A stretch of 64,000 nt of DNA. It comes from Ephydatia muelleri (Eukaryota; Porifera; Demospongiae; Spongillida; Spongillidae). The notes beneath the pieces are model-generated. The model made no database searches. It saw nothing but the letters and a program-made list of their open reading frames with translations, and was not told the origin of the DNA. Both the position numbers and the translations under genes were made by a program. Where the stretch lies: NCBI GenBank assembly GCA_013339895.1, contig JABACO010000049.1, positions 152,001 to 216,000 of the forward strand, given 5' to 3'. Numbering within the stretch: position 1 is the first letter of the stretch; the number at the start of each line of letters is the position of its first letter. This document shows positions 38,860 through 48,497 of the stretch, one piece after another.

Positions 38860-40977
38860 GAGACTACAAGGCATCGGGCTTTGGTAACACGTGCAAGGTG
38901 GAGTACCTAGCTTCCAGTCCTGTGGAAGCCTCCTGCACCTGGCAACTGCCTATTGGAAATTATTTCCACACCTTAGTTGAGTACTTTGTTGATCGCGGAT
39001 ACCAACGCGGCAAGAGCATTCGGGCCGCCCCTTACGATTGGAGGCTCGCAGCAGGTTCGTGTCGATGAATGCCATGTGTGTAGGCATATGTGCGACGTCT
39101 AATTTGCAGACAGTTATGATTTTACTTATAGTGCCGCATTTCCTGACGCATGCAGGTTAGAGCATCACTCAATATGCTATTACGTAATACTACCATATAG
39201 CACCAGCTACGTGTACACATGATTTGATCAACAATCCTACAGCTACTGTTTTGAATAAGAACATTGCATTACCCTTATCTATGTGCGTTGTAAATGAAGC
39301 GAAAGTTTGGAGTAGAAAATAAGGTTGTGTTAGACCATTCATGCATGATTTGTTTATTTCGGATATGCAGACCGTTGATAATTTATCGCAGGTTGACAAG
39401 TTGTATATGACCTTAATGCTTACCGATTGCCTCCCAATGCAGACCAACTGTACGTGCGTGGTTACTACGACAAAGTGAAGTCGCTCATCGAGGAGATGTA
39501 CAAGTCCAACGGCGGGAGGAAGGTCACGCTGGTGGCCCACAGTATGGGCGGTCCCGTGACTCTCTTCTTCCTCAACAACGTCGTCACCCAGCAGTGGAAG
39601 AACACTTACATCTACGCTTTCGTCCCGATCGCCGGGGCGTGGTCGGGCGGGAACAAGATTCTGCTGGCCCAGATGTCGGGCATGAAGCCACCGGAGCTGA
39701 GCCCCGCGGTCCAAAAGGTGTGTAACTTCCCTTCAGATTTCGTGCTCCGACTCCGCAGCACCCTACGTTCGCTCGAAAGCATGTGGGGCTTTCCCCAAAG
39801 GAGTGGCAAAGCCCTCCGTACGGGGGAATGCCGTCCTCGTCCCCACTCCCAAACGCAGCTACACCGCAAACGACTACGAGGCGCTATTCCGGGATATGGG
39901 ATACCCCATAGGGTTCAAAATGTATACCGGAGTCAGTGTCATTAACGCAGGGTTCACTGCGCCGAACGTTCCCGTATACTGCTTCTACGGAACCGACGTC
40001 CAAACCGCGGAGAGCTTTGTCTACGACCAAGGGTTTCCTGACTCGCAGCCGACCCGCATAGTGTACGGAAATTCAGGGGCGGATCCAGGATTTTGGGAAA
40101 GGGGGGTAAATATATTCACAACTGGGGGAGGGTACGGGAGGGGGCGTGCCCCCTCCCGTGACAGCAAGGGGTCTGGGGCGAAGCCCCAGCCGCTTTTTTG
40201 CTTTTGCGTTTATTTAGCATGAAATTCACAGTGATATTCAATACATTTCCATCACGCGATATCCGGATTACTAGAGCCTGCATGGATAGCGACGAGAAAA
40301 CTCTTCATTCTTCACAATGCTATGGTTCCTACTGCTCAGCAATTAAATTCGTGACGCAAATCTTTAGGGAATTTGTGACCGAAGCGTGCGCGTGGCCATG
40401 CACCAGCTACATGTCGTCTACTGATAAACGACTCATGTACATGTATGTTTTACAATAATATTAGTATTGTTAGTTTTTTTAGCTTAGTAGCTATCTGTTT
40501 TCTGAGAAAAAGAATCTGACATCCATCCCATTCACGTCTTATGATCGCTTACCTCAATTCTTGCTCACACGCACCATTCTATCGATCGCGCGATAAATAT
40601 TGTATTTCGTTAATACACATGTAGGAGGATTTAATTAGATCGATATAGACCCCGCTTGGCTAGAACGATATGCAATCTTGCAAATCCAAGGACGGTAACA
40701 TGCAGAACGCTGCATAGATTACAGTATGCATTACGTCATTCTTCAAATGGGAAAGGGGGGGTCCGGACCCCCTGGACCCCCCCCCCCCCCCCCTAAACCC
40801 GCCCCTGGAAATGGGGACGGATCGGTCAATATGAAGAGCGCCGAGGTGTGCCTTAAATGGAAAAACGAACAGAGGAATTTCGTGAGCAAATCGTTTACTG
40901 GAGCGGAACATAACGCCATACTGCATTTTAGCGCTGTGTTGAGAGCAATTGAAGTTGTAGTAACCACTTTGGCGTGA
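38860..40977 (+). pseudogene. LCAT / group XV phospholipase-like gene, interrupted
   Basis: Alpha/beta-hydrolase of the lecithin:cholesterol acyltransferase family, which transfers or releases acyl chains of phospholipids, in lysosome or outside the cell. First exon seen (to 39054) reads GNTCKVEYLAS ... SIRAAPYDWRLAA; it splices in phase to 39443, where KVTLVAHSMGGPVTLFFL carries the nucleophile serine. The acidic region (VPVYCFYGTD) and, after an insertion, GDGSVNMKSAEV and the histidine motif FTGAEHN are present; stop 40975-40977. Breaks: one extra C in the CCCC at about 39793-39796 and a 734-bp element at 40074-40807 inside the last exon. Upstream exons are not found; an in-frame TGA lies just before 38860. 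Confidence 0.85.
40074..40807. mobile_element. hAT-like MITE inside the LCAT-like exon
   Basis: Starts CAGGGGCGGATCCAGG and ends TAAACCCGCCCCTG, inverted ends with long G and C tracts; flanked by GAAAT on both sides. It splits a codon region where the family reads YGNGDG. No transposase inside. Confidence 0.8.
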
Positions 40978-41358
40978 AATGTGCATCGAATGGGCTGCAT
41001 TTATTATAGATACTAGTATATGCAGAGACTTGTGTAATTTTGCCACAACGCAACTGATACATGATATGCAATATAGAATGTTGCTAGTGCGTGAAATATA
41101 ATGTTTAAACCCTTTTCGTCACTAGGATATTTCCGTAAAAGCTGTGCACCAACATGGCAGACGTGTATAAATTACGATCACTTGCTGAGGCGGCCATTAG
41201 CCACCATAAGCGTTTCTCAGCCTTAAAAATGTTGTGCCACATATAGCAGAGAGATAGATCAGTTTAAGAACGAGCTGTGCAGAATAAAGATGTAGTACAT
41301 ACATGTCTCCTTCCATTTCCATATAATGTGTAATATCATACTTGTATTCTTGGAACAG
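40978..41358. other. Short intergenic stretch
   Basis: At 41155 on plus an ATG opens MADVYKLRSLAEAAISHHK, which could be a first exon of the COR-domain gene, but no donor could be assigned. Confidence 0.3.
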
Positions 41359-41980
41359 AGGATACCTGATCTCGATGTGGATGCCATATCCCTCTCTGAC
41401 CTCATTGCTTATCTTAAGGCTGATCAGGATAAACTCATTGATCCTGATAGCACAGAAATTATCCCAGCTCTGCAGACCTTTTTCAGAGAAGGGTTTGATT
41501 CTCTTCATTCCATCTGAAGACCCACTCAATAGCTGGATAGTCATACACAAAGAGAGCATTCTTAAGGTCAATGGAGCTTTGTTTGCTTATCCATCTCTCA
41601 GGGAGTACATCCATATAGCTAGCAATACTGGGATAGTACCCACAGCAGTTATGAAGAAATTATTCTCAGAATACAACATTGAAATAATAACTCAGTTTAC
41701 GATTCACTTTGAGTTGTGTCAAGCAGTAGCGTTATCCCAAGTTGATACAAACATGGCACCAGAAGGATCTCCCAGCTCAGACCTTGGGCCCCTCCTCTTC
41801 TTCCCTGCTCTCGTCAGCGTTGAGAGGCCAAGTAGTGCCACAGTTCCCAATAATAGTTTTGGTTGGTCCATGATTGTCAAGTCTCCAGATCAGTTCTTCA
41901 CCACACGCTGTCTTCATGTCCTTCTTCGTCTGAGTTTGCTTTACCTGCAATCCGGGCCACACCCCTACACTCTTATCTAA
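41359..41980 (+). pseudogene. COR (Roco-type) domain fragment
   Basis: Exon begins after TTGGAACAG at 41359 in phase 0: IPDLDVDAISLSDLIAYLK ... IIPALQTF. The continuing similarity is in another frame (EKGLILFIPSEDPLNSW, VNGALFAYPSLREYI, VPTAVMKKLFSEYNIEI, TIHFELCQAVAL) to TAA 41978-41980. The pattern (acidic linker, L-x-F-x-P, then helix, then FELC) matches the COR domain that follows the Roc GTPase in Roco/MFHAS-like proteins. One extra T in TTTTT (41479-41483) separates the frames. No Roc domain or LRRs upstream, so a fragment or a gene with far exons. Confidence 0.65.
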
Positions 41981-42243
41981 ACCTGCGGCAGCAGGTTCAA
42001 TATAGGATTGATTGAGGATTGATGAATATCATTAAAAAAACTTCACTCGTGTCTGGAGGGACAACGGAGAAACGGATCGCTTATCTCTTTGTCGCGATGG
42101 AATTGAACGAGAACTCAAAGATCTACAGTTTTACATTTGTTCCGTGTCATAAAACGGTGTGCTTTTAGAGAAACAAACGAATTCCTTTTTCTCGTGCCCA
42201 GTCCTAATATAATTCTTGGTCGTCGTCGTCGTCGTCGTCGTCG

Positions 42244-42483
42244 ATGTTATTAATAGATGGTGTTATAGCTCGTGCATCAGAAAGGCTTGACTACTCCACT
42301 CTTCGGCCAAACCAGTATAAGGTAATAAAATCATTCCTAGAAGGAAAGGATGTGTTTGTAACCCTACCGACGGGAGCGGAGAATTCTAATGCTATGCCAT
42401 CTTTTGCTTTTGACGATATGTATAGTCACGTAGGTAGCATTGCCCTGATCGTGTCTCCTTTGAAGGCTCTAATGAAGGACCAA
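42244..42483 (+). pseudogene. Stray RecQ-like helicase first exon
   Basis: Follows a (TCG)n run. Reads MLLIDGVIARASERLDYSTL, LEGKDVFVTLPTG and ALIVSPLKALMKDQ, then a donor GTAAGT. Same order as the N-terminus of RecQ-type helicases and of the Academ-like helicase at 14.5 kb. The P-loop lysine is lost: after LPTG comes AENSNAMPS instead of xGKS. No other helicase exons follow, so an isolated remnant. Confidence 0.7.
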
Positions 42484-42599
42484 GTAAGTCCCTTAGTTGC
42501 AACTTTGATGGTGATTTGATTTTCACCTCATATGGTCTTATTATTACCACATAAGGTGACCCAGCAGCTGTTCTATTCAGCTCAGCTGCTGCTTAGTTA

Positions 42600-42698
<99 letters not shown>

Positions 42699-42705
42699 CA
42701 CACAG
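42600..42705. repeat. (CA)n microsatellite
   Basis: About 105 bases of CA with rare AA interruptions. Confidence 0.97.
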
Positions 42706-43205
42706 CCTTATCTATCTCACTCATCAATCAGTCTGGCGTCTATGTGCAGTCTATGCATGTGCACATACACTTTTCATCATAAGCTGAATCTGATACGCGG
42801 GGACGCTTGACTCCTCTGCCTTCACCTGATTGTATCGTCTTTGCAGATAGCTTACCAAGCAGGTCCTTCTCTAGCGCAGCGAACGCTTTTTTCTTAGTTT
42901 ATGACTGCATGCATCGAAGCACTTCTTGCATAGATAGCCACAACTGAATTCCCCTACTGCTTCCTCTGCACAAATACCTACAGCTAGCTGACATACCAGT
43001 ACCGCTATCCTTCCCTACAAGACGCGTGTAGCCGTCATTTGCGACCGCACTTTGCAGTAGTCCATAATTGATTTCGAATTAGTGACGTAGTCGGAATTTG
43101 TGACGACACAACTATTATGTAACAATATACATTCCAACGAACCATTCTGTACGCGGTGCATTCGTTACGTACAGTTGGGTCTGGGTACGAGACCAGTAAA
43201 AGAGG
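42706..43205. other. Gene-free stretch with a MITE end
   Basis: 43155-43195 carries TTGGGTCTGGGTACGAGACC, an end of the TAGTCTCG family without a visible partner. Confidence 0.5.
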
Positions 43206-43327
43206 TAGTCTCGTACCCAGACTCTCATTACGTAAGCATTATCGCATAATGTATAGTGCTACGTAATGCTCTTTCATTATACATTATGCGATAATGCTTA
43301 CGTAATGAGAGTCTGGGTACGAGACTA
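43206..43327. mobile_element. 122-bp MITE, TAGTCTC family
   Basis: Perfect inverted repeat TAGTCTCGTACCCAGACTCT...GAGACTA with arms of about 55 bases. Flanking nonamers TAAAAGAGG / GGGAAGAGG agree at six positions. Inserted at the edge of the XPR1-like pseudogene. Confidence 0.88.
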
Positions 43328-43360
43328 GGGAAGAGGGGCGACAGTAATACTGTATTACCT

Positions 43361-43825
43361 CAGAGGCGTAGGAACGTATTTAAGATTGGGGGGGCCGACA
43401 TTGTAAAATTATTAGCTACAATTTTTATTGCCAATCACGTGCTTAACAGCCCCGGATCCAGGAATTTGTTATGGGGGAGGGGGCGGTTTTACCAGAGGGG
43501 CGGCAATGTATGCGAAGCTGTTTGAACGGGGGGGGGGGGGGGTGCAGTCCCTTACGACGGGGGGGGGGGGGGGGGGGGGGGGGGGGGAGGGGCAGTCCGC
43601 TTACGACGGGGGGGGCAGTCCAATTTTGGCACACAGAAAATACGTTATCGTTAATAATACACGGTTTTGCTAACCGTTACAGTATTACAGAGCGCGCGTA
43701 ATGGAGTAGACGTAGACGTAATATGGTGACGTGCGGTTACGGATACTAAGTACCGGTGTGTTAAACTAAACTAAAGGGGTAACATTGGGGGGGCCGAAGT
43801 ATACGTCGGCCCCCCCACCTATAAG

Positions 43826-43863
<38 letters not shown>

Positions 43864-43900
43864 AAGGCCCCCTCTGCCCCCCCCGGTTCCTACGCCTCTG
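43361..43900. mobile_element. MITE with CAGAGGCGTAGGAAC ends
   Basis: Ends CAGAGGCGTAGGAAC and GTTCCTACGCCTCTG are exact inverted repeats; TACCT flanks both sides, and the parental gene shows one TACCT. Within it, at about 43449, another CCCCGGATCCAGG-type element is nested, with G tracts up to 40 bases. Confidence 0.85.
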
Positions 43901-44106
43901 TACCTGAGAGGTGTGCTTAACGAAAAAAAAAGAACAAAAACACAGCCAACAGTAACCATTTGACGAAGGCAAAGAAGACGTGGAGGCCTACGCTCTCGAT
44001 GAAAGCAGACAGAACCAAGAAGAGGAACATAAGCGCTCCAAACAGTACGGTGAGGGCTCCCGCGGTATCATAATAATCTATGGCGGTATTGAATACGTGG
44101 CTAGGG

Positions 44107-44211
44107 TAGTCTCGTACCCAGACCCACCATGACGTAAGCGTTTATCGCTTACAGTATGTCGTAGTGTAAGCGATAAACGCTTACGTCATGGTGGGTCTGG
44201 GTACGAGACTA
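44107..44211. mobile_element. 105-bp MITE, TAGTCTC family, exact 9-bp duplication
   Basis: TAGTCTCGTACCCAGACCC...GAGACTA, near-perfect hairpin. TGGCTAGGG stands at 44098-44106 and 44212-44220. Duplication length and TAGTCT...AGACTA ends match the Academ-like element at 9.4 kb. Confidence 0.92.
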
Positions 44212-44556
44212 TGGCTAGGGGGTAACTGTAGTCTCGTACCCAGACCCAAAACGTACACAACAAGAAATTTTTTTCCGTGCCTGTAACAATGTTGGATCGA
44301 TTACCGTAAATATCCTGTACCGATATATGTTACACTATATGTTACGGGATCAAAAGTTGCCGCGACCGTAAGGTAGGCGTAAGCTACAGTTTACTTCGAT
44401 GCCGTAGACGATGCTGGTACTAGACCGTAACAATGGGTGTTCCAATACTGTATCTACAGTACCTGGAATATATAGGTTTCTTTTAACCCTTCGCTTGAAT
44501 ATACTATTAATCTCAGTTTTGCAAGCTTTTAATTGAAGAACGCATTAAATACAGAC

Positions 44557-45843
44557 TCACACACAGTGGAGATTCCTACAGTCATGCTGAAATGTTAGTT
44601 TGTGCTGTATTGTTACCTGTCTTTCCACTAGTTGGCACACATCAGTTTCCACAAAGTGACAGCCACCTTCTTCCTCTTCACAATGATGCATCATGGATAT
44701 TGCAGCACTGATGTTGCTGCTGTCTGTTGAGAAGATGGTCCTTGTCAGGTTATAGTAAGGGCAGTCGAATTCACTGAGCAATGGTACTCCTGGTTCCACT
44801 TCTACTGCCTCAACCCTCCGAGTTATGCAAACAGTAGCTCCATTTCTTAGTGACAGGGTTGCCAGAAGCTCTCCATAACTGAACTGATCATTAAAAGAAA
44901 TATTGCCAGTCATTTGTGTGAAAGTGTATGCATACATATACCTGCTGAAATGGTTTGCATAACTGAACATAGCTTCCTGTACACACCAAGTCTCTGCTCT
45001 GTGACACAACTGCATAGTGCTCATGGCACTCTGCAGTAGGTAAGATGGGGTAAATTTCTGCATTCCAGCATGGGATGCCTGCACATAAATACAATAAAAT
45101 GAATGTGGACGAACAACAATAACAGGGTACCTTCCGTGCAACTCCTGGTTGGTATATGGCTTTGTCAGCAAGAAATGTCTTGGGTGGGATTCCATTTAAA
45201 AAATGCTGCACATTAGGATGATTGTATAAAATCTGCAATCCAGTACCACAGCTGTTAAGAAAAAAAAAGTAGTAGCTGAAACTTGCAAATATGTGCTTAC
45301 GTGTCATTGTTGTTAAATAGTCCTCCTTGGCAGATGTACCGGATGCTTTGAAGATTGGCAAAGTAGTTTGCTATGTCCCTGCTCGGTGCTTGTTTGTTGC
45401 TGAAGATATTGCGCAACCTCGAGCTCAACCTGAATTGAATTACGGGTCTGTACAAAGCCCGTAATGTAAACAAATTGTAACGACGTCGTTAAACAGTATC
45501 GATGGTACTTGTAATTTACATATCGAGATAAACTGCAATCATGATCGCTACAGTTCTGAATTAGGTGTCGTTACGGCTTGTCTACAGTCACTGTAAGGAA
45601 CAGTGAACATTTGTGACGAAAATTAATTTCTGGTTAGCAATGGAATGGTTAGCGGGAGCTGCAGCCGGATGACTTAATGGCACGGTAGTTGGGGCGTTCG
45701 TTTGCGAAATTGCTGTACTCGTGTTGGACTGTGGATGCCGAGACCCCTGTATAATTCGTGGTATAAGGGAGATAATAATATATATGCTGAATATTCTCGT
45801 TTTAAAACGTACCGTCGCTTGCACAGTCACTCGAATCTTCCAT
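44557..45843 (-). CDS. Spliced gene of unknown function inside a TIR element
   Basis: Five 3' exons join in perfect phase: 45429-45301, 45251-45131, 45078-44942, 44878-44617 and 44586-44557 (HDCRNLHCV, stop TGA), with GT..AG introns of 30 to about 65 bases; the 30-base one has a CTAAC branch site. Upstream, 45843-45813 encodes MEDSSDCASD and ends at a donor; a second exon near 45746 is likely but its end is unclear. The product is about 230 residues or more, rich in Cys and His (TCGTGLQILYNHPNVQHF; AMSTMQLCHRAETWC; MMHHCEEEEGGCHFVETDVC). No signal peptide or membrane segment. Not recognised. Being open over five exons inside a mobile element suggests recent function. Confidence 0.65.
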
Positions 45844-46099
45844 TTTTTTTAAGTTCCCGCCCCTAAACACGTGTCTTCGCATAGAGGAGACCTGGAAAGG
45901 ATCCTTTGCAGATTGTCATTCATCGTGGTTGACATTCTTTTACAGATGCTTGTATCGACAGCTGCTCAATGCGAAGACACGTGTTTAGGGGCGGGAACTT
46001 AAAAAAATGGAAGATTCGAGTGACTGTGCAAGCGACGGTACGTTTTAAATCGAGATTATTCAGCATATATATTATTATCTCCCTTATACCACGAATATT
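45751..46099. repeat. Inverted duplication of the gene's first exon
   Basis: 45751-45881 and 45968-46099 are reverse complements of about 130 bases. Each contains the start codon and MEDSSDCASD exon followed by a donor GTACG, facing away from a shared 86-base centre. Confidence 0.88.
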
Positions 46100-46908
46100 A
46101 ACGGTTGGACTGAGTGGTTGATGTTATACGGTAAGCGATAATCATCGTTACGTACATTTGGGTCTGGGTACGAGACTAGGGTCACTGTGCCCATGGGTAG
46201 TGGACGTAGTCAATCCTTGCTTTGGCCCAACCCAACATATTCAGCCCAAGAAGGTAGGCGTATGTAACGACCAGATACTGCCCTCTGAAAAAGCGTATCA
46301 AGTCAAAATTATATCGGCCAGAGGCGAATAGGTAAGAGGACGAGCCACATGGCGGAATGGGGGGTCCTATCACGTGATAGCCGTGTTTCTGCTTCCTAGT
46401 CTCGCCGCTAATGGTCCCTCGCCGCAATAATTTCGACTTTGTCGACGTATCCTTGAGGAGGGAGTATAGAGTCGCGAGCTCACTGGTGATATCGTCCTCC
46501 ACGCGATTCTTTTCTCAAGCACGTCAAGGCTTTGTAGAAAGTCAATTGCTGCGTTGGAGTTACCGTTTATATTATCGAACACATCGGCGAGATCCCTGAG
46601 GTCTTGTAGGCCCCGGATCAATGTCGATTGTAAGGAGAGTAGCACATCTCCTAGGTGATATAGCTCTTCTTTGGTCGCGACGCTGAGCTTCAAGCGAGTC
46701 CGCACTTCGGCGACGTGTCTCCTCGTAAAGTCCAACAGGTTGTTCAGCTGTTCTTCCAAGGCTGCCACGAAGCTGCTGTTCAGGGAGATGGAGTGGAGGT
46801 TTTTCGCTCCTTTTTCGGCTGTTCGAGCATAGTCTTCATTTCGAAACCGGTTTGCATTCGCATGAGCGAGCGGAGGATAACGGCGTCCACTTCGAACGTT
46901 GGAATCCT

Positions 46909-48497
46909 CTATAACTATATAAACATTAATGTCCTTGGAATTCTGGATATGGCATCAAACCGACCAAGCAAGGTATACTTTTTCTTTTCAGCATGCACCA
47001 GCCACACTCCTTTTGCTACTCTCCGTCTCACCGAGCTCCATCGTCTATGCATAATTTCTGACCTTACCGGCAGAATTCAAATTCAATACAATACTTAAAG
47101 GAGGAAATTCCGTATAAAAGTAGCTAGTCACAAATTCGACCGGCCAACGCAAACAATAATGGCGTCTAAATCACATGCCGTCCTATTCTGTAACAAATGC
47201 ACATCACACATATAACAGGAGGAAAAAGATAAGCTACACCATTTTTGGTCGGTTTGATGCTGCACGGAAGCGTTTCGTCTCATACGTACAGTACCGATTG
47301 CGATCTGCGAATGGATCGAGTTGCGATGCATGTTTACTATTTCGTCGGAGGTCCCTATGTGTAAAAAGGCATAGCTAAATGGAAAAGGCACGTAGTTGAT
47401 GTGGGATCGCACGTTGGGTTGGGCTCGACCGAATGTTCAACGACAAAGGTCAGCGAGCTAGATTAAAACAGAGCTGACGTGATTCTGACTCGCGCAAACT
47501 CCTATTTTGGCCCGATCGAGGTGCCCAGCTAGGCAACACCCTGCATGCGTCTATTAACGTAGCCTCTCTTCCTTTAAATGTTCATGAATGACATCTTTGG
47601 TACAGTATTAAAGATTGCAGAACGATATTCCATAACTCTGACATTTTACATTCAGGCAGATCTTATACATTTTTCTAAAAAGCGAGTGACCAACTTTTCT
47701 TCGCAGGTGAGCGTGTGAATCGTTCCATTTGTGGGTGACGCCCGCAAAATGCGGGCGAGTTGGAAGGTCTGGAATACAGTACATCTGCGAATGGAGTTGT
47801 TGTAATGCGATGCATGCATGTCATTGGACGTCCCTATATGTGAAAAATTGCATAACCAAAAGGAAAAGGCACGTGGTTGATGTGGGATCGCACGTTGGTT
47901 GGCTCGATCGAATGTGCAATGACAAAAGGTCAGCGAATTAGACAGCTATGCAAATGAATTGCATATTTTCCCGCTCGATTGCGCCAATGCTTTCTCCATA
48001 CATTGAATTGGGCGCGATTTGCCAACATTATATTGGTACGAAATGACCAGGAAATGTGCATTAAATTTGCACAGCGGTATCTTAGCATAAAAGGAAAAAA
48101 TTAACGGACACTAAATAAATCAGGACCCCTCTACTTATACACTGCAAATTTGAAGCGATTCCTACATGAAAATGTGGCACTTTTGAACCATGGGTTGTCG
48201 TGTCTCGTAACGTCGGGACGGAGTTTGTTTTTCAAAACACCGAAATACATTTTCACACAGAGAAATATGGTGTAGCATGAAGCGTTGAAAATAGTAAAAG
48301 TCCGTGTCGAAATATATAGCGACTGATGCATGTGAAAAGGATGCTACATGTATATACATTATATACAGTATATTCGTAAGGGTCAAAGTGTCGTGGAACG
48401 TTCCATATATGTGTTGCATGCATAATTTTGTGTATCTATACTAATTTTTTTAATATGAATGTTTACAACATAGTGACTGTATACGGCACAGCATGCA
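46909..48497. other. Repeat-rich stretch without a gene
   Basis: 47260-47450 and 47760-47940 are direct duplicates (GATGTGGGATCGCACGTTGG in both). 47940-48310 resembles the interior of the fold-back element at 7254-7933. No coding sequence supported. Confidence 0.55.

Larger units (their letters stand above)
44229..46178 (-). mobile_element. 1.95-kb TAGTCTC-family element with a spliced gene
   Basis: Inverted ends TAGTCTCGTACCCAGACCCA at both sides; the flanking nonamers GGGTAACTG and GGGTCACTG differ by one base, and the intact XPR1-like gene has GGGTCACTG once at the same place. Inside lies an unbroken multi-exon minus-strand gene. No transposase motif recognised, so it is either a cargo-bearing non-autonomous element or a transposon with an unfamiliar protein. 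Confidence 0.85.
43328..46908 (-). pseudogene. Broken duplicate of the XPR1-like gene
   Basis: Pieces 43328-43360, 43901-44106 and 46179-46908 are collinear with 49199-50200 of the intact minus-strand gene, covering its N-terminal region and first membrane segments. The copy has several small deletions and was split by insertions at 43361-43900, 44107-44211 and 44229-46178. The EXS half is absent. It lies in tandem with its parent, about 2 kb away. It lets the pre-insertion sequence of each transposon be read directly. Confidence 0.9.

Noticed and set aside
46182-46768. Separate membrane-protein genes here
   Set aside because: They are pieces of the XPR1-like duplicate, interrupted by deletions and insertions.
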